From contig ML664199.1 in assembly GCA_007570785.1 (NCBI GenBank), positions 19,662,597-19,726,596 of the forward strand: 64,000 bases of DNA. The letters are read 5' to 3'. Source of the DNA: Antilocapra americana. Lineage: Eukaryota; Chordata; Mammalia; Artiodactyla; Antilocapridae. Of this stretch, positions 35,830 through 46,645 are shown piece by piece; position 1 is the stretch's first letter; each line of letters opens with the position of its first letter. The notes beneath the pieces were generated by a model. The model saw only the letters and a list, made by a program, of their open reading frames with translations. It was not told the DNA's origin and did not search any database. A program made the translations under genes and the position numbers.

Positions 35830-37786
35830 GAGACAGGGAGCAAGATCATCCCAAACAAAATAAAATGCAAAAAAGCAAAATGGCTGTCTGAGGAGGCCTT
35901 ACAGATAGCAGTGAAAAGAAGAGAAGCAAAAAGCAAAAGATTAAAGGAAAGATACACCTATTTGAATGTACAATTCCAAAGAGTAGCAAGGAGGGATAAG
36001 AAAGCCTTCCTTAGTGATAAGTGCAAAGAAATAGAGGAAAACAATAGAATGGGAAAAGGTTAGAGATCTCTTCAAGAAAATTAGAGATACCAAGGGAACA
36101 TTTCATGCAAAGATGGGCACAATAAAAGACAGAAATGATATGGACCTAAAAGAAGCAGAAGATATTAAGAAGAGGTGGCAAGAATACACAGAAGAATTGT
36201 ACAAAAAAAGATCTTCATGACCCAGATAACCACAATGGTGTGATCTCTCACCTAGAGCCAGACATCCTGGAATGTGAGGTCAAATGGGCCTTAGAAAGCA
36301 TCACTATGAACAAAGCTAGTGCCATGATGGATATCCAGTTGAGCTATTTCAGATCCTAAAAGATTGATGCTGTGTAAGTGCTGGACTCAGTATGTCAGCA
36401 AATTTGGAAAACTCAACAGTGGCCACAGGACTGGAAAAAGTCAGTTTTCATTCCAATCCCAAATAAAGGCAATGCCAAAGAATGCTCAAACTACTGCACA
36501 ATTGCCCTCATCTCACAAACTAGTAAAGTAATGCTCAAAATTCTCCAAGTCAGGCTTCAATAATATGTGAGCCGTGAACTTCCAGATGTTTAAGCTAGAT
36601 TTATAAAAGGCAGAGGAACTAGAGATCAAATTGCCAACATCTGACAGATCATCAAATAAGCAAGAAAGTTCCAGAAAAACATCTATTTCTACTTTATTGA
36701 CTATGCCAAAGCCTTTGACTGTGTGGATCATAATAAACTGTGAAAAATTCTTAACGAGATGTGAATACCAGAACACCTGACCTGCCTCATGAGAAACTGG
36801 TATGCAGGTCAGGAAGCACAGTTAGAACAGGACATGGAACAAACCGACTGGTTCCAAACAGGAAAAGGAATACTTCAAGGCTGCATATTATCACCATGCT
36901 TGTTTAACTTATATGCAGAGTACATCATGAGAAATGCTGGATTAGATGAAGCACAAGCTGAAATCAAGATTACAGGGAAAAATATCAATAATCTTAAATA
37001 TGCATATGACACCACCCTTATGGCAGAAAGTGAAAAAGAACCAAAGAGCCTCTTGATGAAAGTGAGAGAGGAGAGTGAAAAAGTTGGCTTAAAGCTCAAC
37101 ATTCAGAAAACTAAGATCGTGGCATCTGGCCCCATCACTTCAGGGCAAATAAATGGGGAAACAATGGAAACCGTGAGAGGCTTCATTTGGGCGGGAGGCT
37201 CCAAAATCACTGCAGATGGTGACTGCAGCCATGAAATTAAAAGACGCTTACACCTTGGAAGATAAGTTATAACCAACCTAGACAGCATATTAAAAAGCAG
37301 AAACATTACTTTGTCAACAAAGGTCTGTCTAGTCAAAGCTATGTTTTTTCCAGTAGTCATGTCTGGATGTGAGAGTTGGACTATAAAGAAAGCTGAGTGC
37401 CAAAGAACTGATGCTTTTGAACTGTAGTATCAGAGAAGACTCTAAAGCGTCCCTTGGACTGCAAGATCAAACCAGTCTATCCTAAAATAAATCAGTCCTG
37501 AATATTCATTGGAAGGATTGATGTTGATGCTGAAACTTCAATACTTTGGCCGCCTGATTGGAAAAACTGATTCATTTGAAAAGACACTGATGATGGGAAA
37601 GATTGATGGCGGGAGGAGAAGGGGACAACAGAGGATGAGATGGTTGGATGGCATCACTGACTCAGCGGACATGAGTTTGAGTAAATACCGGGTGTTGGTG
37701 ATGGGCAGGGAAGCCTCTCATGCTTCAGTTCATGGCACTGCAAAGAATCAGACACAACTGAGCGACTGAAGTGGACTGAACTGAAG
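35830..37786 (+). mobile_element. BovB LINE, 5' truncated, with clean TSD
   Basis: Starts in the linker ('agacagggagcaagatcatc') and ends 'gactgaagtggactgaactg'. Flanked by TGCCTTAGAAG at 35819-35829 and 37787-37797, a perfect 11-base TSD that fixes both edges. The endonuclease is absent. Frames are interrupted many times, but one open stretch of 158 codons covers the late reverse-transcriptase part. Confidence 0.95.
35860..37570 (+). pseudogene. BovB reverse transcriptase remnant, YAYD active site
   Basis: Readable blocks: SVFIPIPNKGNAKECSNY (36378-36563), 'FIDYAKAFDCVDHNKL' broken by a TGA at about 36740, and QTGKGILQGCILSPCLFNLYAEYIMRNAG (36789 on). The catalytic box follows at 36999-37010 and reads Tyr-Ala-Tyr-Asp, the same Asp-to-Tyr change as the copy at 25777-25788. 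The C-terminal part continues to about 37570 with stops. Confidence 0.9.
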
Positions 37787-37863
37787 TGCCTTAGAAGAGG
37801 CAGTGGGAGCAAAGAGTTGAAAAATAAACAGTTGGTGAGGGGAGGAGAGACGATAGATAAATA

Positions 37864-37896
37864 GACACACACACCACATACACACACACACACAGA
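37864..37896. repeat. (AC)n microsatellite
   Basis: Interrupted AC repeat ('acacacaccacatacacaca'). Confidence 0.9.
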
Positions 37897-38042
37897 ATGT
37901 TTTCTCTTAGCCCATATAATTTTGGCCTCAAAATGGTGATGCTATTTCATAGATAAGTTCATGAGTTTTTTATTCACTTTTCAAATGGATTTTATTTTTT
38001 AGAGTAGCTTACATTCATAGATCAATTAAGTAAAAAGGCATA

Positions 38043-38272
38043 TCTGACCCTTGAACAACAGGGTTTGAACCGCATGGGTCCACTTTCACTTTTTTTTTTT
38101 CAGTAATAAATACAACAGTACTACAAGATCTGCAGCTAGTTGAACCCATGGATGTGGAACCTCAGAGAAGGAGGAACCATGGAGAGGGAAGGCCAGGTAC
38201 AAAGTTATGCACAAATTTTTCACTTTGCAGAGGTTGTTTCCCCTAACCTCCATATTGTTCAAGGGCCAACTG
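38043..38272 (+). mobile_element. MER2-like (Tigger-type) DNA transposon
   Basis: Both ends are preserved. Left end 'tctgacccttgaacaacagg' and right end 'attgttcaagggccaactg' are imperfect inverted repeats, and TA dinucleotides flank both sides (38041-38042 and 38273-38274), as expected for pogo/Tigger transposition. Internal 'gcagctagttgaacccatgg' also fits MER2. Non-autonomous; inserted in the antisense L1. Confidence 0.8.
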
Positions 38273-39111
38273 TACATAGATTTTCCATATCCCTGCCCTT
38301 ATAAATGCATAGGCTCTGGTATTATCAGTACCCCCGATCACAGTGCAACATTAGTTACAATCAACAAATGCATATTGACCCAAAGTTCTTAGTTTTCATT
38401 AAGGTTTATTCTTGGCTTTGTACATTTTATGGTTTTGAACAAATACACATGAGGACATGTATTCATCATAATAGTATCATAAAGAGTAGTTTCACTACCT
38501 TAAAAATCCTCTGTGGTCTGTCTATTTATCTTTCCTGTTTCCCAAACCGCAGAAACCATTGTTACTGTTTGCTTTTTCCAAAATATCATATACTTAGAAT
38601 CATGCAGTAGGTAGCCTCTTCAGGTTGGCTTTTTCTGAAGTTTTTATTAGGCTTTATGGTTCCTCCATGTCTTTCCATGGATGATAGATCATTTCTTCTT
38701 AGCTTTGAATTCCATTATCTACATGTACCACAGTTATCCATTCATCTACGGAAGGACGTCATGGTTGCTTCCCAGTTTTGACAATTGTGAGTAAAACTGC
38801 TGTAAATATCCCCCTACAGAATTTTGTGTGTACATGTTTTCAAATCCTTTGGGTAATTATCAAGGAACATGATTGTGGGACTGTATGATAAGGGAAAGTT
38901 TAGTTTTGGAAGAAGCTTTCTACTGTGTTACACCGTGGCCGTAACAATTCTGCATTCTCAGCAGCAATGTATCTTGAGTTCCTGTTGCTTACATCATCAG
39001 CATTTGGTATTGTTAGTGTTCCAGATTTTCTAGGTTCTAATAGGTATGTAGTGGTGTATCATGGCTACTTTTGCTTGCATTCCCCTTAAGACATGTGATG
39101 TAGGGCATCTT

Positions 39112-39322
39112 GCTGTGCTGTGTCACTCAGTCTGATCTGACTCTTCTTGGCCCCATGGACTGTAGCCCGCCAGGCTCCTCTGTCCATGGGGATTCTCCAG
39201 GCAGGAATACCGGAGTGGGTTGCCCTGCTTCTTCCTGGGGATCTTCCCAATCCAGGGATCAAACTTAGGTCTCCCACATTTCAGGTGGTTTCTTTACTAT
39301 CTGAGCCACAAAGGAGCCCATT
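39112..39322 (-). mobile_element. Bov-tA SINE, antisense
   Basis: 'cccatggactgtagcccgcc', 'ggggatcttcccaatccagg', 'ggtttctttactatctgagc'. TSD GGGCATCTT at 39103-39111 and GGGTATCTT at 39323-39331 (8 of 9). Inserted into old L1. Confidence 0.93.
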
Positions 39323-40450
39323 GGGTATCTTATTTCCTGTCTATAAATCTTCTTTGGTAAGATATCTGTTAAGGGCTTTGACTAATTTTTAATAGTGTTG
39401 TTTATTTTTCTTTTGGTGTGTTATATGTTCTTTATATGTTCTGGATAACCAGATGTGTCTTTTGCAAATAATTTCTTCTAATCTATGGCCTGTCTCTTCA
39501 TTCTCTTGAAAATGCCTTTTGCATAGTAGACTTTTTTAAATTTTAATGAACTCAAGTTTATTATTTCTTTCATAGATCATCCCCCTGCTATTGTATTTTT
39601 TAAAAATCATCACCATACATAAGGTAATTCAAGTTTTCTTATATTTTATCTTCTTGGAGTTTTGTAGTTTTGCATCTTACATTTAGGTCTGTGATCCATT
39701 TGAGCTAACTTTTGTGACTAATAGATCTGTATCTAGATTTATTTACATGTGTATGTGAGTGGATATCTAGTATGTGGATATCTAGTTCTTCCAGCACTGT
39801 TTGTTAAAAAGATTACACCTTTGTTCTATTTTACTACCTTTATTCTTTTGTTAAAGATTGAGTTTATTTCTAGGATTTATAATCTATTTCATTGATCTAC
39901 ATATGTTCTTTTGACAGTATTATACTGGCTTTGAATAGTATAACTTCAGAGTAAGTCTCGACATTGGGTAATGTCAACCCTCAATTTTTCTCTTATACTT
40001 TAATATTGTATTAGCTATTCTGGATTTTTTTTTGCCTCTCTATATAAACTTTAGAATCAATCTATAAAATAACTTACTAGGATTTGGATTTGGGTTGCAT
40101 TGAATCTATAGATCAAGTTGGGAAGAACTGACATCTTGACAATATTGAAACCTTTGATCCAGGAACATTGATTATCTCTCCATTTATTTAGTTTTTTTAA
40201 ATGTCTTTCATTAGAGTTTTATAGTTGTTCATCTTTTACATATTTCATTAGTTTTATGCCTAAGTATTTTGTTTTGGAGGGTGCTAAAGTAAATGCTATT
40301 GTAATTTTAATTTCAAATTCCACTTGTTTACCACTGATATATAATAAAGTGATGGAATTTTGTATATTAATCTTGTATCCTGCTTGCTATAATCACTTTT
40401 TAGGGTTTCTTTTTTCTTTTTGGTCAATTTCATTATATTTTCTACATAGA

Positions 40451-42720
40451 AAACACATATAAACATAATTGAATATATTATTGCTATTATTACTTTTAGC
40501 AAACTCTTATCTGTTAGATCAATTAAGAATAAAAAAATACAGATTTTATTTTACCTTTGCTTATTCCTTCTCCAATTGGTCCTTTCTTTATACAGATCAC
40601 GTTTCTGACATATAATTTTCCTTCTAAAATATGTCTTTGAAACTTTATTATGAGGCAGGTTAATTGATAACAAATTACCTCAATTTTTCTTTGTCAGAAG
40701 AAGTCTTAATCCTCTAATTTTGAAGAATAATTTTGCCAGGTACAGTATTCTAGCTTGGTGGATATGTCTCTCAAAACTTCAAATATTTCACCCCGCTCTC
40801 TTCTTGCTTGTATGATTTCTAAGAAAAATTTAGGTTTACTTCTTATCTTTGCCCCTCTGTAAGTAAGGTCATTTTTCTGTCTTCTGACTTCTTTTAGGAT
40901 TTTTTCCTTTATCCTTGTTATTCTATTGTTTGCACAAATGCCTAGGTGTTTTTATTTTTTTTTGCCTCTATCTTGCTTATTATTTTGGGAATTCCTGGAT
41001 CTGTGGTTTGGTTTCTTACACTATTTTGATGAAATTCTCAGTCAGTTTTGTTCCCAGCATATCTACTGTTCCCTTCTCTCTTTCTTCTTTTTCTGATGTT
41101 CCTATCACATGTATGCTATTTCTTTTATAGATTTCCCACAGGTCTTGGATATTCTGTTCTCTTGTTGGTGGGGTTTTCCAGTCTTTCTTTTTCTTGCTTT
41201 TGTTTCAGAGATTTCTACTGAGATATTCTCAAGCTCAGATTCTTTCTTCAGCTCTGTCCAGTCTACTAATAGATCATCAAAGGCATTCTTCATTTCTATG
41301 CAGTGCTTTTGACCTCTAATATTTTATTTTTGGTTCTTTCACAGAATTTACATCTCTCTACTGTAATTCCATGATTGAGTCTTATATTCTACTTTATCCT
41401 TTAGAATCCTTAGCATATTAATTATAGTTGCCTTAAAATTCCAGTGGGATAATTCCAACGTCACAATCATATCTGAGTCTGGTTTTGATGTTTGCTTTAT
41501 CTCTCTGAACTGTGTATTTAACCTTTTAGTATTCCTTGTAATTTTTTCTTGATAGCTGGACATAATGTCTTGGGTAAAAGGAAGTGCTGCGAATGTGCCT
41601 TTAGAGATGCGGCGATAAGGTGTGGGGGAAGGGGTTGCCTTCTATAGTCCTCTGATTAGGGCTCAGTCTTAGTGAGCCCTATGCCTCCGGACTGTGAACC
41701 TCACAAGTGCTTTCGGTCTGCCACTTCCTACTCATGTGGAACAGAATGGATCTAGTAGCCTGGGACTGGTTATTGACCTGCCTCTGCATGGACGGCTAGA
41801 GACATTTTGAGTTAGATTTTCACCTTCCCCAATGTTATTTAAGTTCTGATAAAATCCCAACCGCTTAGGCTCTGGTTAAGTAGTTTCTCTTGAGGATAGA
41901 TAGACTTTGTTAAGAAGAAGAGAAAACTCTGCTGCATTTTAAAATGATTCCTTTAACTCTTCCTCTTCAGAAACATAAAGGGATGTTTCTCTGCTTATTC
42001 ACTGTGACAATTTGCTAGAGCTCCAGAAAGTAAAACACAAAAGTTTGCCTACCCCTTCACCACCAATCCCTGCCACAACTGGGTCACTCTGGAGTTTTTA
42101 TGTGAGACTTGTCCACACTGAACCTCCAGTAATTCCTCAATTACAGTTCATTGGCATTCATTCCCATGGAATTCCTGGTAGCTCAGCTGGTAAAGAATTC
42201 TCCTGCAATGCTGGAGACCTGATTCAATTCCTGTTTCAGGAAGATGTGCTGGAGAAGGGATAGGCTATCCACTCCAGTATTCTTGGGCTTCCTTGGTGGT
42301 TCAGCTGCTAAAGAATCCACCTGCAATGTAGGAGACCTGGGTTCAAGATCTGGGTTGGGAAGATCTCCTGGAGAAGGGAATGGCTACCTACTCCAGTACA
42401 CTGACCTCGAGAATTCCATAGACTGTATAGTCCATTGGGTCACAAAGAGACGGACACAACTGAGCAACTTTCACTTTCCCGTGGAGGTTTTCCCTCATGG
42501 ATTTCTGTTCTGGTAAGTTGTGATGCTCTGTATTTGCCTGTTTGTCTCTCCAGTTTTGAGAGCAGTTTTGGGCCTTTTACCTCATTCCCTTACATATTTA
42601 AGAATAATTATTAATTTATTTATTACTTTTTCTGTTCACTTAGCTTTTTACTTGTTAGGATGGTCTGGTGACTTCCAAGATTACTACACACTGTGCTGGA
42701 AATTGAAAGTCCTTTTAATT
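40451..42720 (-). repeat. Old interspersed repeat, probably L1-lineage, antisense
   Basis: T-rich, no open frames of note. Phrases such as 'gaagaataattttgccaggt', 'ttcctggatctgtggtttgg', 'gacctctaatattttatttt', 'gtaattttttcttgatagct' and 'gactgtgaacctcacaagtg' recur in old mammalian L1-type repeats. It continues the orientation of the preceding L1, but I cannot tell whether it is a 5' region, another element or several merged copies. A dimeric SINE interrupts it at 42171-42475. Confidence 0.45.
42171..42475 (+). mobile_element. Dimeric-head Bov-tA SINE (copy 2)
   Basis: Unit 1 ('ggtagctcagctggtaaaga' to 'ccactccagtattcttg') is joined directly to unit 2 ('ggcttccttggtggttcagc'), which carries the full Bov-A part and a BovB-like tail. 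The tail ends 'gagcaactttcacttt'. TSD TTCCCATGGA at 42161-42170 and TTCCCGTGGA at 42476-42485 (9 of 10). Unit 1 shares 'ggagaagggatagg' with the copy at 15054-15382. Confidence 0.92.
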
Positions 42721-42795
42721 TTTTAAATTCACTTTAACAAGAAAAATCTGTGTCTAATTATAGATAAAAAGGAAGACTTGTATTATATAGTCAGG

Positions 42796-42797
<2 letters not shown>

Positions 42798-42829
<32 letters not shown>
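42798..42829. repeat. (AT)n microsatellite
   Basis: About 16 uninterrupted AT units. Confidence 0.97.
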
Positions 42830-42831
<2 letters not shown>

Positions 42832-43545
42832 TAAGAAACAAATTTGGAGCTACTTTGTAACACACTTCTATCCGTGAAAAGTAGAGCAAAGACATCTAAC
42901 TAGCGCTGCCTGTGCCATTTTGCTTCTAACATCAGTTTCTTTCTCAAGAAGGCTCATCTCTATAAGAAGTGTAAAAGATACAAGTGAGTAATAAAAGATC
43001 ATGCTTTTTACTGACATCTATTGCTCAGATTTATTGTTAAAAGTGCTAGCAGGACATAAGAAACTTTTAGATAACTACAAGTGAAATGGATGATCTTTAT
43101 ATACTTTAACCAAACCTATTTAAAGAGAGAATTGAATTTGGAAGGATGGGGTATATGTAATTGCTCTTCTGAGCACAATTCATCTCATCTAATAGTGCAG
43201 TTAATTCTATCACATTCCCTTAGCAATAATTAGTGCTGAGTATTGAAGAAATCCCAATCTCCCATGCATAATTCAGGAAAACAAACAGGGTCTTTTAGAG
43301 TTTCTTTAGTATGAAGTCTAGGTCTAGATTTACTTTTATAAACTCAGTGTTCCCACTTCATTGATACATAAGAAATACATTCATCTATCTGCAATTCAAG
43401 AACTAGGTGATTTATCCTTTACTTTCCTGCTTTATGATTTTGTAGTATTCCTTTTATAGAAATACCAACACTCAGCACAGATGGACAATCCAAATTTTTA
43501 TACCAGCAAGCACATTCTTCTAGGTATTTATTAGACACATTTAAA
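42830..43545. other. No gene or clear repeat
   Basis: Unassigned, AT-rich. Confidence 0.4.
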
Positions 43546-43621
43546 ATATGTATACCCATGGTGGATTCATGTCAATGTATGGCAAAACCAACACAATAAA
43601 GTAAAGAAAATTAAAAAAAAA
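43546..43621 (+). mobile_element. Very short ruminant L1 3' end, sense
   Basis: 'gtatacccatggtggattca', 'tgtcaatgtatggcaaaacc', 'aacacaataaagtaaagaa' then poly-A: the last ~70 bases of the same L1 family seen antisense at 22306 and 61270. Extreme 5' truncation. Confidence 0.8.
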
Positions 43622-44317
43622 GATTTATCCTATAAAAAATAAAATAAGATAAAGCACATTAGCTTTTTCTCTTCTAGCATAGTGAAATTATGTCTACCAA
43701 TTCCTTCACTGTCAGAAAAAGCATAGTAGACATACAGTGGAAGTTGGATTAAGTAAATCTGTTTCAAATGCTGCCTTTTACTCTTTGTATAATTTTGGAC
43801 AAACTATACATCTTCTCTCAGGATATCGTTGTTAACTGTAATTAAGCCCCTATGTGATTTACCCCAGAGGATGATTATAATTTTCAACAATTTTGGAAAT
43901 AAGTCAAAGTCTTTGCATTTGTTCCTGACCTTTTATTACTCAGTGAATTGATGCTAAAATTCAGAACTTCATCTCACCATTTCATTGGTCATTAAAGATG
44001 TGGCTTTTAACCATGGGCACAATAGTTGCCCTTCTCTGTGTCATTGGCTTCAAGCTCACCTCTTCTCTCTGCTCATTAGCTAATTAGCTACTCACATGCT
44101 GCTGCCACTCCCTATGTTTGGCACCAGGCCTCTCACAGTAAGATGCTTAGGGCTAAGAAACTAGGTGCGCCAACTACTCGTCAGATTTTCCCAACTACCT
44201 GGGCATGGGATTTTTCTCTTGCACATTTCTATGGTAGTGTTTCTCACCTTCCCAAGGTCATAAGGTCTATCAGTATGGTTACTTTGTTGTCACACTAGAA
44301 AAGTTGTCCTTGACCTC
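43622..44317. other. No gene or clear repeat
   Basis: A MIR-like middle may lie near 43770-43850, but it is too diverged to claim. Confidence 0.4.
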
Positions 44318-44435
44318 AATGGAGCTTTAAAAAGCTGATGCCCTCTCCCCCCAGACTCTGGTTTCATCGATCTGGAGTGTTTTGTAAAACTCTCTGGGAC
44401 ATTTTAATGCACTTATAAAGACAGAGAACCACTAA
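44318..44435 (+). repeat. MER5A-like hAT element fragment
   Basis: 'ggagctttaaaaagctgatg', 'ccccagactctggtttcatc' and 'gagaaccactaatctag' follow MER5A order up to its terminal GAACCACT. Confidence 0.65.
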
Positions 44436-44728
44436 TCTAGAAGACTCTGGAAGGTCTGAGGACAAGAGATACTGTGCTATCATTTCTTAAAGAAACTAAA
44501 TATATTTTTATATTTGCATAAAATTTCCAGTTTCCAAGCACAGGAGATTATTGAAAGATGCCTACTGCTTTCCCCACAAACTGAAGTGGATAGAAACTAT
44601 TTTGTTTTAGAATGTGTTCACCCTTTGATTCACTCAATAGCAGTAATTGATTATAACTGGTATATAGAAGCAGACCCCTATGTTATATTTAGGCCTACTG
44701 GGACTTTTGAGATCCCTAGAGAAAGAGA

Positions 44729-44898
44729 GGGCTTCCTTTGTGGCTCACATGGTAAAGAATGGTTGGATGGCATCACCAACGTGATGGATATGAGTTTGAG
44801 TAGGCTCTAGGAATTGGTGATGGACAGGGAAACCCAGCATGCTGCAGTCCATGGGGTTGCAGAGAGCTGGACATGAGTGAGCAACTGAACTGAACTGA
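44729..44898 (+). mobile_element. Chimera: tRNA SINE head joined to a BovB 3' end
   Basis: Bases 44729-44758 are a Bov-tA-type tRNA head ('gggcttcctttgtggctcac', 'atggtaaagaa'). At 44759 the sequence switches to the BovB 3' end ('tggttggatggcatcaccaa', 'gaattggtgatggacaggga') and runs to 'gagcaactgaactgaactga'. The normal Bov-A middle ('ccactccagtattcttgcc') is absent. AGAGAAA occurs near both edges (44718-44724 and 44899-44905) but with four extra bases on the left, so the TSD is only possible. Confidence 0.8.
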
Positions 44899-44905
44899 AG
44901 AGAAA

Positions 44906-45160
44906 CACTACATAAGATAAAGTTGATTTCTGAGCTGCTAACATTGGAAACTAAGGCAGGATGTGGCATAATACATATATATGTGTGTGTGTGTTAATAA
45001 TGACATGAAATAGTCATATTCTTTGCTAATGTTTGTTGGAGATAATCAAGGGCTGAGGAGGCTTGTGAAGAGATTTCAATTACATAGATTTTTAAACAGT
45101 GTTCATTCATGTGCTAAATGTTGATACATCCAGTTCCTCACTGGTATGTGTGCCACATTG
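44906..45160. other. No gene; short TA/TG-rich tract
   Basis: Contains 'acatatatatgtgtgtgtgt' near 44972-44995; otherwise unassigned. Confidence 0.4.
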
Positions 45161-45390
45161 TGCTGTGTGTGCTGTGCTAAGTCTCTTCAGTCATGTACAA
45201 CTCTTTGCGATCCTATGAGCTGTAGCCGCCAGACTCCTCTGTTCATGGGATTCTCCAGACAAGAATACTGGAGTGGGTTGACATGACATCCTCCAGAAGA
45301 TCTTCCCGACCCAGGGATCTAATCTGCACTTCTTATGTCTCCTGAATTGGCAGGTGGGTTCTTTACCATTAGCTCTATCTGGGAAACCCT
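45161..45390 (-). mobile_element. Bov-tA SINE, antisense
   Basis: TG-rich tail region, then 'aagtctcttcagtcatgtac', 'gggattctccagacaagaat', 'aagatcttcccgacccaggg', 'ggttctttaccattagctct'. Confidence 0.92.
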
Positions 45391-46099
45391 GAATGGTAAG
45401 TCACAATGTTCTTTAAAAACAGATATAAATGCATATAGGGCATTAGGCTGACAAAATGATGAGCTTGAGGAATGCCAATATGATATGATGATTCTGAGAC
45501 CTATCTGGGCCTGGATGCCCTTCCCATCTTGAGAAAAAAAAGTCTAAAATGGGAGATTTTCTACTTACAGGTTTTTCTCAGAGAGATTCAAAGAGCAGAC
45601 ATGTGTCATGTGGGAACATTGATTAACCCGTCAGTACCAATTGTAATGTCACACTTTAGTCTTTAATCTAGCAGAACCCTGGAATGTGAGGGAATAGAGC
45701 AAGGAGGGAGACACTTGGATTGGGAGTTTGGATACAAGAAAGGCTCAGAATAGAGGCCATACATCAGAGAGAGTACCAGACAGTCCCTGACAGCAGTGGG
45801 CAGGGTGGGGAGGAGTGGGGAGTATGTCAAGGGAGATGATTAGGAACTCTGGGATCTGAGCAAGCAAATCTCAGAATAAGGCTTGGGGGTACAGAGTGAG
45901 AGAGAAGGAAAGGAAAGAATAACCTACTACTTTATATTTAAAGGTAGCAATACATTATGAGGGAGAAAATAATGTAAAAGTTCACTATCTAATAACAGTT
46001 CTTGGTATCCATTATTGCCTGTAATTGTGAGTAAGAATTTTATGACAGAGAGAGAGAGATGGAGAGGAAGATTGAGAGAATATGAATATAGGCACGTCT
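45391..46099. other. No gene or clear repeat
   Basis: G-rich stretches near 45780-45830 and 45880-45920 and a short GA tract at about 46045-46055; nothing assignable. Confidence 0.4.
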
Positions 46100-46110
46100 C
46101 AGGCATAGTT

Positions 46111-46385
46111 CAGAGAAGGCGATGGCACCCCACTCCACTACTCTTGCCTGGAAAATCCCGTGGATGGAGCAGCCAGGTAGGCTGCAGTCCATGGGGTCGC
46201 TAAGAGTCAGACACAACTGAGCAACTTCCCTTTCACTTTTCACTTTCATGCATTGGAGAAGGGAATGGCAACCCACTCCAGTGTTCTTGCCTGGAGAATC
46301 CCAGGGACGGGGGAGCCTGGTGGGCTGCTGTCTATGGGGTCACACAGAGTCAGACACGACTGAAGTGACTTAGCAGCAGAAGCAG
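46111..46385 (+). mobile_element. Bov-A2 SINE (dimer of Bov-A units)
   Basis: Two Bov-A units in tandem, each with 'cctggaaaatcccgtgg' or 'cctggagaatcccaggg' and a BovB-like 'agagtcagacac' end, linked by 'tttcacttttcactttcatg'. No tRNA head. Perfect 11-base TSD CAGGCATAGTT at 46100-46110 and 46386-46396, so this is one of the youngest insertions in the window. Confidence 0.95.
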
Positions 46386-46479
46386 CAGGCATAGTTGCCT
46401 TGGGGTTAAGAAAAAATGTACACTTCCCTTCAATTAAAAAATGGCTTTTCCTCTCTTTGAGTCAACACTATTCCATCCT

Positions 46480-46645
46480 TGTCTGCTTATCCATTCTCAT
46501 CCTGATGTCTATTCTAGCTGATACTGGATCCCAGCTCTAAACCATACTCTCCTTGAGAATGGTGGCATCTCATTCATCTTTTATTTCCCAGGTCTTACAT
46601 AGTCCCTGACATAAAAGAGGCTTTCAGGAAATACTGACATTAAGT
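46480..46645 (+). repeat. L2 LINE 3' end fragment
   Basis: 'actctccttgagaatggtgg', 'tttcccaggtcttacatagt', 'ccctgacataaaagaggctt' and 'caggaaatactgacattaag' follow L2 3' order. Confidence 0.6.

Larger units (their letters stand above)
37970..40450 (-). mobile_element. Old L1 ORF2 and 3' end, antisense, carrying insertions
   Basis: Antisense L1 in the expected order: 'atccattcatctacggaagg', 'ttgcttcccagttttgacaa', 'gtctgtgatccatttgagct', 'gcattgaatctatagatcaa', 'cctaagtattttgttttgga', 'tcttgtatcctgcttgctat'. It is interrupted by MER2 (38043-38272) and Bov-tA (39112-39322). This is the reverse-transcriptase and later part of ORF2 of an old L1 (L1M type). No intact frame. Confidence 0.7.

Noticed and set aside
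42000..42170. Exon-like open sequence 5' of the dimeric SINE
   Set aside because: Lies within T-rich old repeat sequence; the frame continues into the SINE.
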